Shown: one piece after another, positions 9,437-18,878 of the stretch | Layout: each line of letters opens with the position of its first letter | Position numbering within the stretch: position 1 is the first letter of the stretch | Origin: Mangrovibacterium lignilyticum | GTDB taxonomy: Bacteria; Bacteroidota; Bacteroidia; Bacteroidales; Prolixibacteraceae | NCBI RefSeq assembly: GCF_010882175.1 | Contig: NZ_WKLH01000003.1 | Coordinates: 62,001 to 126,000 of the forward strand | Reading direction: 5' to 3' | Length of the DNA: 64,000 nt | Made by a program: the position numbers and the translations under genes | The notes under the pieces: model-generated | Told to the model about the DNA's origin: nothing | Database searches by the model: none | What the model saw: the letters and a program-made list of their open reading frames with translations, nothing else

Positions 9437-9470
9437 CAAAAAAGGCATCAAACTCATCGAATGACGCCTT
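9437..9470 (-). terminator. rho-independent terminator of deoC
   Basis: On the minus strand AAGGCGTCA pairs with TGATGCCTT around a loop, followed by a run of T. It lies about 20 nt beyond the deoC stop. Confidence 0.7.
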
Positions 9471-9490
9471 AGTATGGTATTATTTTGAAT

Positions 9491-10318
9491 TTAGAAGTAT
9501 TTGATTTCCTCACCGAACATGTCACTTAGCAAGTTATTTGCTAACCGGCTGGCACCAATCCGGAACAATTCCGGATTCAACCATTCAGCACCCAGAATTT
9601 CTTTCACAATCGTCAAATAAAGCAGTGCATCTTCAGTTGTGGAAATTCCTCCGGCAGGTTTAAAACCAACTTTCCGACCGGTCTTCATCCAGAAATCTTT
9701 GATTGCGCGGCATATCACAACAGCAGCCTCCGGTGTCGCTGCCGGGTTCATTTTACCGGTTGATGTTTTTATAAAATCAGCTCCGGCCTCCATGGCAAGC
9801 ATCGCAGCATGATAGATTTTTTCTGGCTCAGCCAAGGCACCACTTTCCAAAATCACCTTTAAATGAGCATCACCGATCGCTTCTTTAACGGTGACAATTT
9901 CTTCCTGACAATTGAGCTTATTACCGTCTAAAAAAGCCCACAGTGGAAGTACGATGTCAATTTCATCAGCTCCCAGATCAACCGCCATCCGTGCCTCCTT
10001 CACCTTAACTTCAATAAATGTCATGCTCGCCGGAAAACCACCTGCCACTGCGGCAATATTAACCCCTTCAACATTCAACACTTCTTTTACACTGGGCACC
10101 ATATTCGGATACACACAAATCGCCGCCACATTGGGTAGTGTCGGGTAATCGTTTGTAAAATCATTCACCCGCCCGGCAAATGCTTTCACATGGCTAACAG
10201 TGTCTGTTGAATTAAGAGTGGTCAGGTCGATGCATGAAAATGCCAATTGCTGCATTTCGCTGTTGTTATAAGTTTTGGCATTTGCTTTCAAAGCAGCCAT
10301 TTCAGCCTGAATTGTCAT
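9491..10318 (-). CDS. deoC: deoxyribose-phosphate aldolase
   Basis: Class I aldolase splitting 2-deoxyribose-5-phosphate into glyceraldehyde-3-phosphate and acetaldehyde, the last step of deoxynucleoside catabolism. The 275-residue protein carries the Schiff-base lysine in DFIKTSTGK (Lys184) and the second active-site lysine in VGFKPAGGI (Lys220). The longer N-terminus compared with bacillary DeoC fits the E. coli-type subfamily. The MazG-like gene starts upstream on the same strand with only 4 nt between stop and start, so the two are probably co-transcribed. A terminator follows at 9437-9470. Confidence 0.95.
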   Translation of the reverse strand: MTIQAEMAALKANAKTYNNSEMQQLAFSCIDLTTLNSTDTVSHVKAFAGRVNDFTNDYPTLPNVAAICVYPNMVPSVKEVLNVEGVNIAAVAGGFPASMTFIEVKVKEARMAVDLGADEIDIVLPLWAFLDGNKLNCQEEIVTVKEAIGDAHLKVILESGALAEPEKIYHAAMLAMEAGADFIKTSTGKMNPAATPEAAVVICRAIKDFWMKTGRKVGFKPAGGISTTEDALLYLTIVKEILGAEWLNPELFRIGASRLANNLLSDMFGEEIKYF

Positions 10319-10322
10319 CTTT

Positions 10323-10685
10323 TTATGATTTAAGTTTCGAATTATTTTGATGACGGGTTTTATCCCGCTGCGTTTTCTTATCCATACTTTTCAAAAAAGC
10401 CTCATTCAGATCAACACCGGTTTGGTTGGCCAGGCAAATCAACACCCAAAGCACATCGGCCATCTCTTCACCCAAATCCTTCCCCAAATCCGATTTTTTA
10501 AAAGACTGATCACCATAAGTCCGAGCCATAATACGAGCCAACTCTCCCACTTCTTCTGTCAAAATAGCCATGTTGGTCAACTCGCTGAAATAGCGCACAC
10601 CAATTGTTTTAATCCAATTATCAACTAACTGTTGTGCTTCCGGTATCGTCACCGATTTTTGATCTTCTTCTTTTTCGCCCATCAA
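10323..10685 (-). CDS. MazG-like nucleotide pyrophosphohydrolase
   Basis: A 120-residue all-alpha NTP pyrophosphohydrolase that would hydrolyse a nucleoside triphosphate to monophosphate and pyrophosphate (house-cleaning). The metal-binding EExxE...ExxD arrangement is present as TEEVGELARIM and GEEMADVLWVL, about 28 residues apart. It is a single-domain short form, not full-length MazG. The ORF begins with two Met codons (MMGEKEE), either usable. It sits 4 nt before deoC, so both may act in nucleotide salvage. Substrate is not readable. Confidence 0.85.
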   Translation of the reverse strand: MMGEKEEDQKSVTIPEAQQLVDNWIKTIGVRYFSELTNMAILTEEVGELARIMARTYGDQSFKKSDLGKDLGEEMADVLWVLICLANQTGVDLNEAFLKSMDKKTQRDKTRHQNNSKLKS

Positions 10686-10820
10686 TATGTTCGTTTTGTT
10701 ATACGAAGTTACGGAATCCTAGTTTAAGGTTACCTCCCTATTTGTTGTTTTTCTAAACACGCAATCCAACACAAATTAACCGGCAAAAATTGAAACTTTT
10801 ACGTTGGCAGTAGAAAAGGC

Positions 10821-11276
10821 CTAGAAATCCTTATTCTGCGAGTCAATGATTATTGTAACCGGACCGTCATTTAATAGCTTAACCTTCATGTCAGCACCAA
10901 ACTCCCCACTACCAACCGGTTTCCCCAGCTTACTCTCCAAGGCAAGCAAAAACTGTTCATACATCGGCACGGCGAATTCGGGTCGCGAAGCCCGAATATA
11001 CGATGGCCGGTTTCCCTTTTTAGTATTGGCATGCAGCGTAAACTGACTCACGACCAAGGCGTCACCACCCACATCCTCCAACGATTCATTCATAACACCT
11101 CCCGCATCATCAAATATGCGCAATTGGCAAATCTTCTTTACCAACCAGTCTATATCTGCATCCGTATCAGCATCCTCTACACCCAGCAAAATCAATAGTC
11201 CGCTCTGAATTGCTGATTTAATTTGGCCTCCAATTGTTACTGAAGCCGATGAAACTCGTTGAATGACTACTCGCAT
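10821..11276 (-). CDS. dtd: D-aminoacyl-tRNA deacylase
   Basis: Removes D-amino acids and glycine mischarged on tRNA. The 151-residue length is canonical. The N-terminal strand MRVVIQRVSSASVTI, the SQFTLHANTKKGNRPS catalytic motif and the cis-Gly-Pro motif (NDGPVTIIID) near the C-terminus are all intact. It appears monocistronic; the divergent TonB receptor begins about 120 nt away. Confidence 0.97.
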   Translation of the reverse strand: MRVVIQRVSSASVTIGGQIKSAIQSGLLILLGVEDADTDADIDWLVKKICQLRIFDDAGGVMNESLEDVGGDALVVSQFTLHANTKKGNRPSYIRASRPEFAVPMYEQFLLALESKLGKPVGSGEFGADMKVKLLNDGPVTIIIDSQNKDF

Positions 11277-11396
11277 AATTAGTTATTTGTTATTTTAAAG
11301 CCGTTACTCGAACAAGCACCGTGTCCTTTTGTTTAAGGAATCAATTATCATTTTAAACAGAATGCAAACTTCAAACTCAGAAGATCAAAGATAAGG

Positions 11397-13856
11397 ATGA
11401 AAAGAAAAGTCACCAGATATTCACGAACTACCGGTAAAAAGAAACCGAAATATATTGCGAGAAGTCAAAACAAAACCAACAAGATTTGGCTAATAGTCAC
11501 ATTGCTTCTCGCCCCTTTTATGGCCATGAGCCAGCAAGGGAGCGTTCATGGGCGGATTTACGATCTAAACAGCAACCAAAGTCTGCCTTTCTCCAACATT
11601 ATCATTTCCGGAACAACTATTGGCACAACAAGCTCAGAAGACGGAACTTTCGAAATATCGGGCTTGCAACCGGGTTTTATTCGAATTGAAGTTTCGCTTA
11701 TTGGGTACAAAAATGCAATCTCTTCTGAACTGGAAATCAGCAATGCCAAAACAGCCCATGTTGAAATTGGCATGGAACGAACCAACACCGAATTAAATGA
11801 AATAACCGTTTCGGCATCGCCATACAGAACCACTGAAGAAAGCCCGGTTTCGCTAAAAACGATCAGTATTTCGGAAATCGAGAACAGTCCGGGTGCCAAT
11901 CGCGATATTTCCAAGGTTATCCAATCATTTGCCGGAGTGCAATCGACTCCTTCCTTTCGAAACGACATCATCATTCGAGGTGGTGGACCGGCCGAGAGCC
12001 GATTCTTTCTCGATGGCGTCGAAGTTCCCAACATCAACCACTTTGCCACACAAGGTGCATCGGGTGGTCCGGTTGGGATTATTAACGCCGACTTGCTGCG
12101 TGAAGTTGAATATTACTCCGGAGCTTTCCCGGCTAACAGGGGAAACGCGCTCAGCGGAGTTTTTGAGTTCTCGCTGGTTGATGGCAACAACGACAAATTC
12201 AGGGGCCAAGCATCGGTCGGTGCCTCCGAAGTTAGCGCGACCATCGACGGCCCAATTGGAGAAAAAACCAGCTATATTTTTTCAGCACGGCGATCCTATT
12301 TACAGTTACTTTTCGGACTATTGGATATGCCCTTCCTGCCGACCTTTAACGATGTTCAGTTTAAAGTAAAAACCCGAATTGACCGTAAAAACGAGATTTC
12401 AATCATCGGTCTGGGAGCCTTTGATATTACGACCCTGAACACAGATATTGAAAATCCGGACGAACAGCAGAAATACATTTTAGCATCCATCCCAACCAAC
12501 CGACAGTGGAGCTATACTATTGGGGCCGTTTACAAACGTTATCACGAAAATGGCTATCAGACACTCGTTTTCAGCCGCAATCATTTGAATAATGAAGCTG
12601 AAAAATACCTGGACAACGACGAAAGCTCTGAAAGCAACAAAACGCTGGACTACCATTCACAGGAAGCAGAAAACAAGATTCGCTATGAAAATTCGATTCG
12701 CTCGGGACAGACAAAAATAAATTTTGGTGCCAATATCGATTTTGTACATTACACCAACCAGACGTTACAAACCCGCTATTATGACGACGGTCCGCTTCAG
12801 GTAGATTACGATACGAAACTGGATTTCATCAAATGGGGACTCTTTGCCCAAGCCAGCCAAACATTTCTGAATGATCGATTAAGCCTGAGTTTGGGTTTGC
12901 GGCTTGATGCGGACAATTACTCAAGCGACATGAAATCACCATTCGATCAGCTTTCGCCGCGACTTTCGGCTTCGTGGAAACTCGATTCCCGATGGAGCAT
13001 CAACTTTAACACCGGTCGGTATTACCAGCTCCCACCCTACACGGCAATGGGCTACCAGGAAAACAACATCTACCTGAACAAAAACAATGGCCTAAAATAC
13101 ATTCAGGCTGACCACTACATCGCCGGACTTTCGTTCCAACCCAAAAGCAACCTTTTTCTGAGTCTCGAAGGATTTTGGAAGAAATACAGCGACTACCCAT
13201 TTTCGGTGAACGACTCCATCAGCCTGGCAAATCTGGGTGCTGATTTTGGCGTAATCGGCAACGAAGAAGTCCGTTCAATATCCTGGGGACGGGCCTACGG
13301 AGCAGAACTACAAAGTCGGTATTCGCTGCCTGGCAAGTTTAGTTTCAACCTGTCGTACACCTACGTACGCAGCGAATTTAAGGATAAAAATGGGCAACTC
13401 ATTCCATCAAGCTGGGACAGCCGACATGTGCTTGTCGTAACCTCAACCAAAAAACTGAAACGAAACTGGCAGATTGGAGCACGTTGGCGCTTTGTGGGAG
13501 GACTACCCTACACGCCATACGACATGGACCGCTCAAGCCTCGTGGAAGCCTGGAATGCCAACAATGGCCCCTACCTGGACACCAATCAATGGAATACCCG
13601 GCGGTTCAAAGCTTTTCATCAACTCGACCTTCGTATCGACAAAGCTTACTACCTCAAAAAAATGACCGCAAAGTTCTACATCGACTTCCAAAATTTCTAC
13701 AGTTTTAAAAATGAAAACCAGGATATTTTAGTTCGTGAAGAAGATGCTAACGGTCAGTTTATCACAACCGATAACGGAACCCGCTATCAATTGAAACGGA
13801 TCAAAGACGAATCCGGCACAGTTTTACCGACAATTGGAGTCATCCTTCAGTTCTAA
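11397..13856 (+). CDS. TonB-dependent receptor with carboxypeptidase-like N-terminal domain
   Basis: An 819-residue outer-membrane receptor. Order: a 28-residue strongly basic N-region, a hydrophobic core (about 29-44, IWLIVTLLLAPFMAMS), a carboxypeptidase-regulatory-like beta-sandwich (about 48-130), a TonB plug (about 140-260, with IIIRGGGPAESRFFLDGVEV), and a barrel ending GVILQF. There is no alternative Met between residues 1 and 42, so the long basic leader is real unless another codon starts translation. It lacks a SusD partner and SusC-specific features and resembles receptors for small ligands or siderophore-like compounds. Ligand unknown. It is followed by lplA behind a separate promoter. 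Confidence 0.92.
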   Translation: MKRKVTRYSRTTGKKKPKYIARSQNKTNKIWLIVTLLLAPFMAMSQQGSVHGRIYDLNSNQSLPFSNIIISGTTIGTTSSEDGTFEISGLQPGFIRIEVSLIGYKNAISSELEISNAKTAHVEIGMERTNTELNEITVSASPYRTTEESPVSLKTISISEIENSPGANRDISKVIQSFAGVQSTPSFRNDIIIRGGGPAESRFFLDGVEVPNINHFATQGASGGPVGIINADLLREVEYYSGAFPANRGNALSGVFEFSLVDGNNDKFRGQASVGASEVSATIDGPIGEKTSYIFSARRSYLQLLFGLLDMPFLPTFNDVQFKVKTRIDRKNEISIIGLGAFDITTLNTDIENPDEQQKYILASIPTNRQWSYTIGAVYKRYHENGYQTLVFSRNHLNNEAEKYLDNDESSESNKTLDYHSQEAENKIRYENSIRSGQTKINFGANIDFVHYTNQTLQTRYYDDGPLQVDYDTKLDFIKWGLFAQASQTFLNDRLSLSLGLRLDADNYSSDMKSPFDQLSPRLSASWKLDSRWSINFNTGRYYQLPPYTAMGYQENNIYLNKNNGLKYIQADHYIAGLSFQPKSNLFLSLEGFWKKYSDYPFSVNDSISLANLGADFGVIGNEEVRSISWGRAYGAELQSRYSLPGKFSFNLSYTYVRSEFKDKNGQLIPSSWDSRHVLVVTSTKKLKRNWQIGARWRFVGGLPYTPYDMDRSSLVEAWNANNGPYLDTNQWNTRRFKAFHQLDLRIDKAYYLKKMTAKFYIDFQNFYSFKNENQDILVREEDANGQFITTDNGTRYQLKRIKDESGTVLPTIGVILQF

Positions 13857-13883
13857 ATTGAAGTGTTTTTGACAGCCATGGGC

Positions 13884-13891
13884 TATATTTG
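13884..13891 (+). promoter_or_regulatory. lplA promoter -7 box
   Basis: TATATTTG matches TAnnTTTG exactly, 51 nt before the ATG. A -33 box at the expected spacing is not clear. Confidence 0.45.
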
Positions 13892-13904
13892 CATCAAAAT
13901 TAAA

Positions 13905-13923
13905 ATTCCCAAACAACGGGAAT
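13905..13923 (+). other. small hairpin at the 5' end of the lplA transcript
   Basis: ATTCCC-AAACAAC-GGGAAT, 19 nt before the lplA start and just after the expected transcription start. It could stabilise the mRNA end; no ligand-binding RNA family was recognised. Confidence 0.3.
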
Positions 13924-13941
13924 GCTTACAAGATTATCCAA

Positions 13942-14925
13942 ATGACCGTACTTTGTTTCCACCTGAATAATCCGGACCCTTATTTCAACCTGGCAACGGA
14001 AGAATATTTACTGAAAAATTTTGAGGAAGATATCTTCATGCTTTGGAGTAGCGAAAGCTCCATCGTTGTAGGGAAACATCAGAACGCACTGGCTGAGATC
14101 AATCACCGCTATGTGAAAGAAAAGAATATCAAAGTTGCCCGGCGTTTATCCGGAGGGGGAACTGTATTTCACGATCCCGGAAACCTCAACTTCACCTTCA
14201 TGCGGAAAGTGGAAAAAATTGAAGAGGTGAATTACAAGATCTTCCTGCAACCGGTAAAAGAGGCCTTGGAGAAGCTGGGATTGGAAATAACCAGCAGTAA
14301 ACGTGACGACTTGGTTTTGGATGGGAAAAAGATATCGGGAAATGCGCAACACGTGTTCCGAAAGCGGGTTTTGCATCACGGCACGCTACTATTTAACAGT
14401 CAGTTGAAGCGACTAAAAAAGGCCCTCAAAGTTGATCTTTCGCGTTTTGAAGATAAGGCTGTGCAGTCGAACAGGAGCGAAGTAACCAATATTGCCGACT
14501 ATTTGCAGAACCCCATGAATGTGGACGAATTCAGCAACTTCATGTTCAAAACCATTGCCCAAAGTTTCCCCGACTATCAATATACTGAATTAACAGACAA
14601 AGACAAAGCAGCCGTTCAAGTTTTGCGCGACGAAAAATATTGCCAATGGGACTGGATTTACGGTTATTCGCCCAAATACAAATACCGCAACACCGTGAAA
14701 TTTTCGGGTGGCGAACTCAAAGTGATGCTGCAAATTGTAAAAGGGAAAATCGACCAGTCAGAATGGGAAGGCAATATTTCCGGTGAACTGGCCTTTAAAT
14801 TAACCGAGCTGTTGCGCGGAAAAAGTCATGCGCTCGAAGCGCTGGAACCGTCCTTTCAAATTATGAAAGAAGAACTTCAGCGAGAAGGTTTACAAGTTGA
14901 CGAACTACTGGATCAATTGCTTTAA
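13942..14925 (+). CDS. lplA: lipoate--protein ligase
   Basis: Attaches lipoate to the lysine of lipoyl domains in 2-oxoacid dehydrogenases and GcvH. The 327-residue protein contains the lipoyl-AMP binding motif RRLSGGGTVFHDPGNLNFTF (residues about 69-88) and the catalytic-lysine segment DDLVLDGKKISGNAQ. It also has a C-terminal accessory domain (WDWIYGYSPKYKYRNTVKF onward) as in bacterial LplA. It is monocistronic with its own promoter. It could instead be an octanoyl/lipoyl transferase of the LipL/LipM type, but the accessory domain favours a ligase. Confidence 0.9.
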   Translation: MTVLCFHLNNPDPYFNLATEEYLLKNFEEDIFMLWSSESSIVVGKHQNALAEINHRYVKEKNIKVARRLSGGGTVFHDPGNLNFTFMRKVEKIEEVNYKIFLQPVKEALEKLGLEITSSKRDDLVLDGKKISGNAQHVFRKRVLHHGTLLFNSQLKRLKKALKVDLSRFEDKAVQSNRSEVTNIADYLQNPMNVDEFSNFMFKTIAQSFPDYQYTELTDKDKAAVQVLRDEKYCQWDWIYGYSPKYKYRNTVKFSGGELKVMLQIVKGKIDQSEWEGNISGELAFKLTELLRGKSHALEALEPSFQIMKEELQREGLQVDELLDQLL

Positions 14926-14941
14926 AAAAATCACCAGTGAA

Positions 14942-14984
14942 TACGAACTAAGTGCCCCCGGAATTTGAGCGAACTTACTTCGTA
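14942..14984. terminator. imperfect hairpin between convergent lplA and the MG2-like gene
   Basis: TACGAACTAAGT and ACTTACTTCGTA pair at 11 of 12 positions around a 19-nt loop. There is no clear U tract, so termination is inferred from position between two gene ends. Confidence 0.35.
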
Positions 14985-15000
14985 CTCCTGATTGAAAGTG

Positions 15001-17337
15001 TTATTTCACATCCAACTCTATTGATTTGGACGCGACGCGACCCTGATTATCTATAGCCAAAACCTGCACAACAAAGGTTCCTTTAGTTTTACTTGCGGGA
15101 AGTTGCTGATTAACCAGCTCGTCGACACCCATTGCCGGCTCCCAAAAGAGCGTTAGGGATTGATTATCGTCCATACTCACGATAGTTTCGGTAAAGTCAC
15201 GCGAAATGCGGTTTCCTCCCTCATATTGCTTGATTGGCTCCTCCTCGGCCTCATCCACCCATTCTCCTCTTTTCGTTTTAATATCAATCAGACCAACTGA
15301 ATTCAAACCCGTATATTGCTGAATATCGATTGGACGGGTAGAAATATCTATCGATTCCACATCGTGGGGTGAAATAGACGCCAACACTGAAGCACTTGTT
15401 CCCATTTTCTGTCCATCGATGACGATCAACGCGCCATCCTGTGCAATCAATGAGTTGTTTCCTCCCGGGAAAATAATCTTATCTCCGTCCATCGTGAAAG
15501 GCTTGATCATCTCAATCGCATCCAATACGGACGAGCCTGAGCTCAAGAATTGTTTGTATGAGTTTCCCTGTGCAGCGATTGTCCGCTTGGGTTTTACCTT
15601 TTGAAATAATGTTGGATTTTCGGTAAAAAATTCGACTGTAAATTCCGGTTTGCGATCAAAAACATGCTGATTCAGGAAACTTTCAACCTGTTTCGGCAAG
15701 TCCTCTTCCAATCGGACCCGACTGATGCCCTCTGCTTGTTTAACGGTTTTCTGCGATTGCTGAATACTTTTCCAGTCACTATTGCGAAACTGATTACCAA
15801 TGAGCAAATAGTTGATTGATGACTCGCTCAATTTCCCACTTCGGACAAGCTGTTTGACGCTTGAAATCGGACTCTCCAACCAGCCATTAACCATCAGCTG
15901 ACTTTCAATTGAGGGTGCATCCAGTGATAACAATGCCTTCGGGCAAACACTGATCGTTGCTACTCCCGCCAGCGTCGATTCATTTTCATCCAACAATCCG
16001 ATCTTTAAACCTTCAGCTGTATTTCGCTCAATCGGATTCTGCGCCAACACTGCATCAATCGCCAAATCCCCTTCTTTTTCGACATAAATTAACCGATCGG
16101 CAAGCGGCTTCAGCTGTTGATCAAAAATCATTAGTTGACAAATTCCATGAGAGAATCCGTCTTTGGGAACCTTCAGACTCAGCCCACCATCAACTGTCAA
16201 CTCGGCTCCCCAAATCATCGTTCCACCTCTAAAGGCAGCAAAAATCAAGTCTTTGGAGGACATTCCAACCAAATTCACCGTGCTGTATATAAATCCTTCG
16301 TCCATCCGCCCTACTGCCAATGAAACACCTTCAGCCTTATATTCAGGTAGGTCGAACACCTGCCCTTTTCCGGCCCCTTCCGTAACTTTTAGTTGATACG
16401 TTTTCCCAACTTTCGCTGTCAACGGAAAAATACCTAAGCCCGGAGCCAGGGTATTAACTTGCATGATCTGATCTTCGGAAGTTTTTTCCTGCAAAGCAGC
16501 CTTAAGGGAGACAGCTTGCCCCAAGGTATTTGTTGCCCGGAAAGCGATATTTTGTCTTATCCCGGCAATAAAGTTGCCTCCTTCAGCAGAAAACTGCAGA
16601 CTAATTTTCTCACTTTCAATATGAAACATCGATGAATAAACCTCAGCTCTTCCATCCAATAAAGTCAAAGTCAACGGCTGGTCGAATTGCCGATCAGGAA
16701 CATCAATATTTAGCCTGACAAGACCGTTTTCATCGGCTTTTACTTTGCCGTCAATAATAAGCTCGCTGCCGTTCATCAACTGGTAGTTCACTTTCCCCTC
16801 AAAAGCCTTTCCGTCCATCTCGGAAACCACAAAAAGTAGTTCATTCAGTCTACCGGGAACCAGTGTTTTCACGTTCTCTTCAGTCTTAACCAATAAGCTG
16901 TTTGAATTGAATTGATCGACATAAATCAGCTTCATAAACACCTCATTGGGGAATATTGTACCTCCGCTGTAGGCTGCCAGCACATACCGACCGGGGTCGA
17001 TGTCCTTGGGCAAATCAAAATCACCGCGACACAGACCTCCAACCATTTTATACTTATCTTCATTAATCGGCTCTCCGGCCTCGTCGTAAACGACCACAAC
17101 CAAGTTGTCACTAACGGTTCCTAAACCATTTAAAGCTGGGTTACGAGCAAAACCGGTGAACCAGACGATGTCGCCGGCACGATATAAATCACGATCGGTT
17201 TGCACAAAAATGTTTTCTGAAGGATATTGTTTGAAATGATTATTCAGCATCTTGTGGATCATCTCAAAGGAATCTTGATCCTGCGAAAAGCAGAACAAAG
17301 TCAACGAACAAAAAAAGACGGTTAGCAGTTGTTTCAT
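15001..17337 (-). CDS. exported MG2/bait-type protein with C-terminal TonB-plug-like domain
   Basis: A 778-residue exported protein. It has a signal peptide (about 1-19, TLFCFSQ). An N-terminal macroglobulin MG2-like domain includes the family phrase FVQTDRDLYRAGDIVWFTGF (residues about 45-65). Further beta-sandwich domains follow. At about 615-715 there is a stretch resembling a TonB-receptor plug (VLDAIEMIKPF, ALIVIDGQKMG, VESIDISTRPIDIQQYTG, VGLIDIKTKRG), with no barrel after it. It is the last gene of the sigma/FecR/STN operon; its start lies 12 nt after the preceding stop. Function is unknown. The plug module without a barrel suggests a periplasmic partner for an outer-membrane channel encoded elsewhere. 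Confidence 0.8.
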   Translation of the reverse strand: MKQLLTVFFCSLTLFCFSQDQDSFEMIHKMLNNHFKQYPSENIFVQTDRDLYRAGDIVWFTGFARNPALNGLGTVSDNLVVVVYDEAGEPINEDKYKMVGGLCRGDFDLPKDIDPGRYVLAAYSGGTIFPNEVFMKLIYVDQFNSNSLLVKTEENVKTLVPGRLNELLFVVSEMDGKAFEGKVNYQLMNGSELIIDGKVKADENGLVRLNIDVPDRQFDQPLTLTLLDGRAEVYSSMFHIESEKISLQFSAEGGNFIAGIRQNIAFRATNTLGQAVSLKAALQEKTSEDQIMQVNTLAPGLGIFPLTAKVGKTYQLKVTEGAGKGQVFDLPEYKAEGVSLAVGRMDEGFIYSTVNLVGMSSKDLIFAAFRGGTMIWGAELTVDGGLSLKVPKDGFSHGICQLMIFDQQLKPLADRLIYVEKEGDLAIDAVLAQNPIERNTAEGLKIGLLDENESTLAGVATISVCPKALLSLDAPSIESQLMVNGWLESPISSVKQLVRSGKLSESSINYLLIGNQFRNSDWKSIQQSQKTVKQAEGISRVRLEEDLPKQVESFLNQHVFDRKPEFTVEFFTENPTLFQKVKPKRTIAAQGNSYKQFLSSGSSVLDAIEMIKPFTMDGDKIIFPGGNNSLIAQDGALIVIDGQKMGTSASVLASISPHDVESIDISTRPIDIQQYTGLNSVGLIDIKTKRGEWVDEAEEEPIKQYEGGNRISRDFTETIVSMDDNQSLTLFWEPAMGVDELVNQQLPASKTKGTFVVQVLAIDNQGRVASKSIELDVK

Positions 17338-17348
17338 GGCTATATGAG

Positions 17349-18878
17349 TTAGTTGGGTTGGTTGTTTTTCCCTACAACGGTCAGCGATTTAATTGCTTTA
17401 CGCAAATCGTCGGTAGGCGCTATAATGTTGTAATTCCCCCAGAAATCGGGATCATAATCGGTAATCATCTCGGTAAAAATATCAGAAGCATTCAGCTGCT
17501 CCTCTTTTGGGAAACGCCGCAAACGAGTGGGTTTATGGCTTGTCACCAGTAAATCGGAAACACTGTGAAAAACAGAATTGACCTGATCGCTCCGGCTGCG
17601 CACGCGAAAACTGACCGATGACTGAGCCGTGTTTAGATACCACAAGCCTTCGTTTTGCCGGTAACTGACCTGGTAATCCAGATTTAGCGCCCGAACATTA
17701 AAACCTTTCGGCTTTTTCCGGATCAGCTGTTCCCTGGCAATCCGGATACCACTTTTCGACAAACTGAACTCAGCGTGAACCAAAGCGAAGGTTTCCTGAT
17801 CGATAAACAGCTTGCCCGAATAGGTCAGAAAATCGTTCTTTCCCAAGGGCGAGAAATAAATTACGTAGGCCGGTCTCCCCAAATAGTCAATCATACTCCC
17901 GGCTTCATACTTGTAATTCGACCGATAATCTTCATCTAAGAAAGAATCCATCGTTTTGACCACATCCAGCTGGGTGGTGTAATACGGACCTCCCTGCATC
18001 TTGAAATCGACCCACTGGAACGTTTCAACATCCGGACTTTTACGCCCTTTCAAAAAACGAATTTTATCGTCGCGAAAAGGCATGCTGTACGAGGCTTTCA
18101 ACAATTGAATGACCGCTTCGGAAACATTAATATAAACGTCATCCTGAGTCAGCACTTCCCGATAAAAAGCAGTCATCAACCTACTTCCATCCGGGTAATT
18201 TTCACCGATATGACCGACCATTTGCTCCAACACCCAAAGCGGCTTTATGGCCCGGACTTTAATCTCTTTCAAGCGAATATTGACGGGTTGAAGCTCCATT
18301 AAAAGGTCTTCGTCTTTTAGGCTATCCAATTGAATCAGTTCCCTGCGGTAGCCCAAACAGGAAAACACCAAATCCTCGTGCTGGTACTTAGGCGGAATTT
18401 TCAGTTCAAACCGACCTTCTGTATTTGATATCGTTCCAAATGCCTTATTCAAAATTGAAATACTAGCATAAGGAATCGCCTCATTGAACTCCTGATCGCG
18501 GATTACACCGCGCACAATTCGGTAACCATCCAATAATGATGCTGATTCCTGGTTTGCTTCGCGCATTCGGATGATAAGTTGATTTCCGAGCTCCTGAAAA
18601 GTGAACTCACGGCCCAGCAAATCAGTCAATACAAATTCCAATGGCTTATCAACATAAGAAACCGTTACCGGAAGCTCTGTATCCAACAAAGTAGGATCGT
18701 ACGAAAAGTTAATTCCGGCAAGCTTTGAAATCCGATCGAGCACCCGATCCAAATGCTCATTTTCAACGTTCAGACTAATGCTTTTCGACAAAAAAACAGC
18801 TTCCTGATCTTGAGCCGCAGCGCTAATAGCCACATACCAAAAGATCAAGAAGCTGAATATTTGCCGGTATTTCCGCAT
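17349..18878 (-). CDS. STN-domain protein with carboxypeptidase-like regulatory domain
   Basis: A 509-residue periplasmic or surface protein. A signal peptide ends near residue 22 (AISAAAQ). A secretin/TonB N-terminal short (STN) domain covers about 30-108 (ISLNVENEHLDRVLDRISKL, SYDPTLLD, YVDKPLEFVLTDLLG). A CarboxypepD_reg-like beta-sandwich covers about 118-200 (AIPYASISILNKAFGTISNT). The C-terminal 300 residues are the conserved partner of such domains in Bacteroidota exported proteins and have no catalytic motif that I recognise. Its ATG overlaps the stop of the preceding gene in a TAATG arrangement, so translation is coupled. In this operon the STN domain would normally contact a FecR C-terminus. 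Confidence 0.85.
   Translation of the reverse strand: MRKYRQIFSFLIFWYVAISAAAQDQEAVFLSKSISLNVENEHLDRVLDRISKLAGINFSYDPTLLDTELPVTVSYVDKPLEFVLTDLLGREFTFQELGNQLIIRMREANQESASLLDGYRIVRGVIRDQEFNEAIPYASISILNKAFGTISNTEGRFELKIPPKYQHEDLVFSCLGYRRELIQLDSLKDEDLLMELQPVNIRLKEIKVRAIKPLWVLEQMVGHIGENYPDGSRLMTAFYREVLTQDDVYINVSEAVIQLLKASYSMPFRDDKIRFLKGRKSPDVETFQWVDFKMQGGPYYTTQLDVVKTMDSFLDEDYRSNYKYEAGSMIDYLGRPAYVIYFSPLGKNDFLTYSGKLFIDQETFALVHAEFSLSKSGIRIAREQLIRKKPKGFNVRALNLDYQVSYRQNEGLWYLNTAQSSVSFRVRSRSDQVNSVFHSVSDLLVTSHKPTRLRRFPKEEQLNASDIFTEMITDYDPDFWGNYNIIAPTDDLRKAIKSLTVVGKNNQPN

Noticed and set aside
15001-17337. Truncated TonB receptor (pseudogene)
   Set aside because: The ORF is intact with its own signal peptide, an N-terminal MG2 domain and tight operon spacing, so the barrel-less plug looks original.
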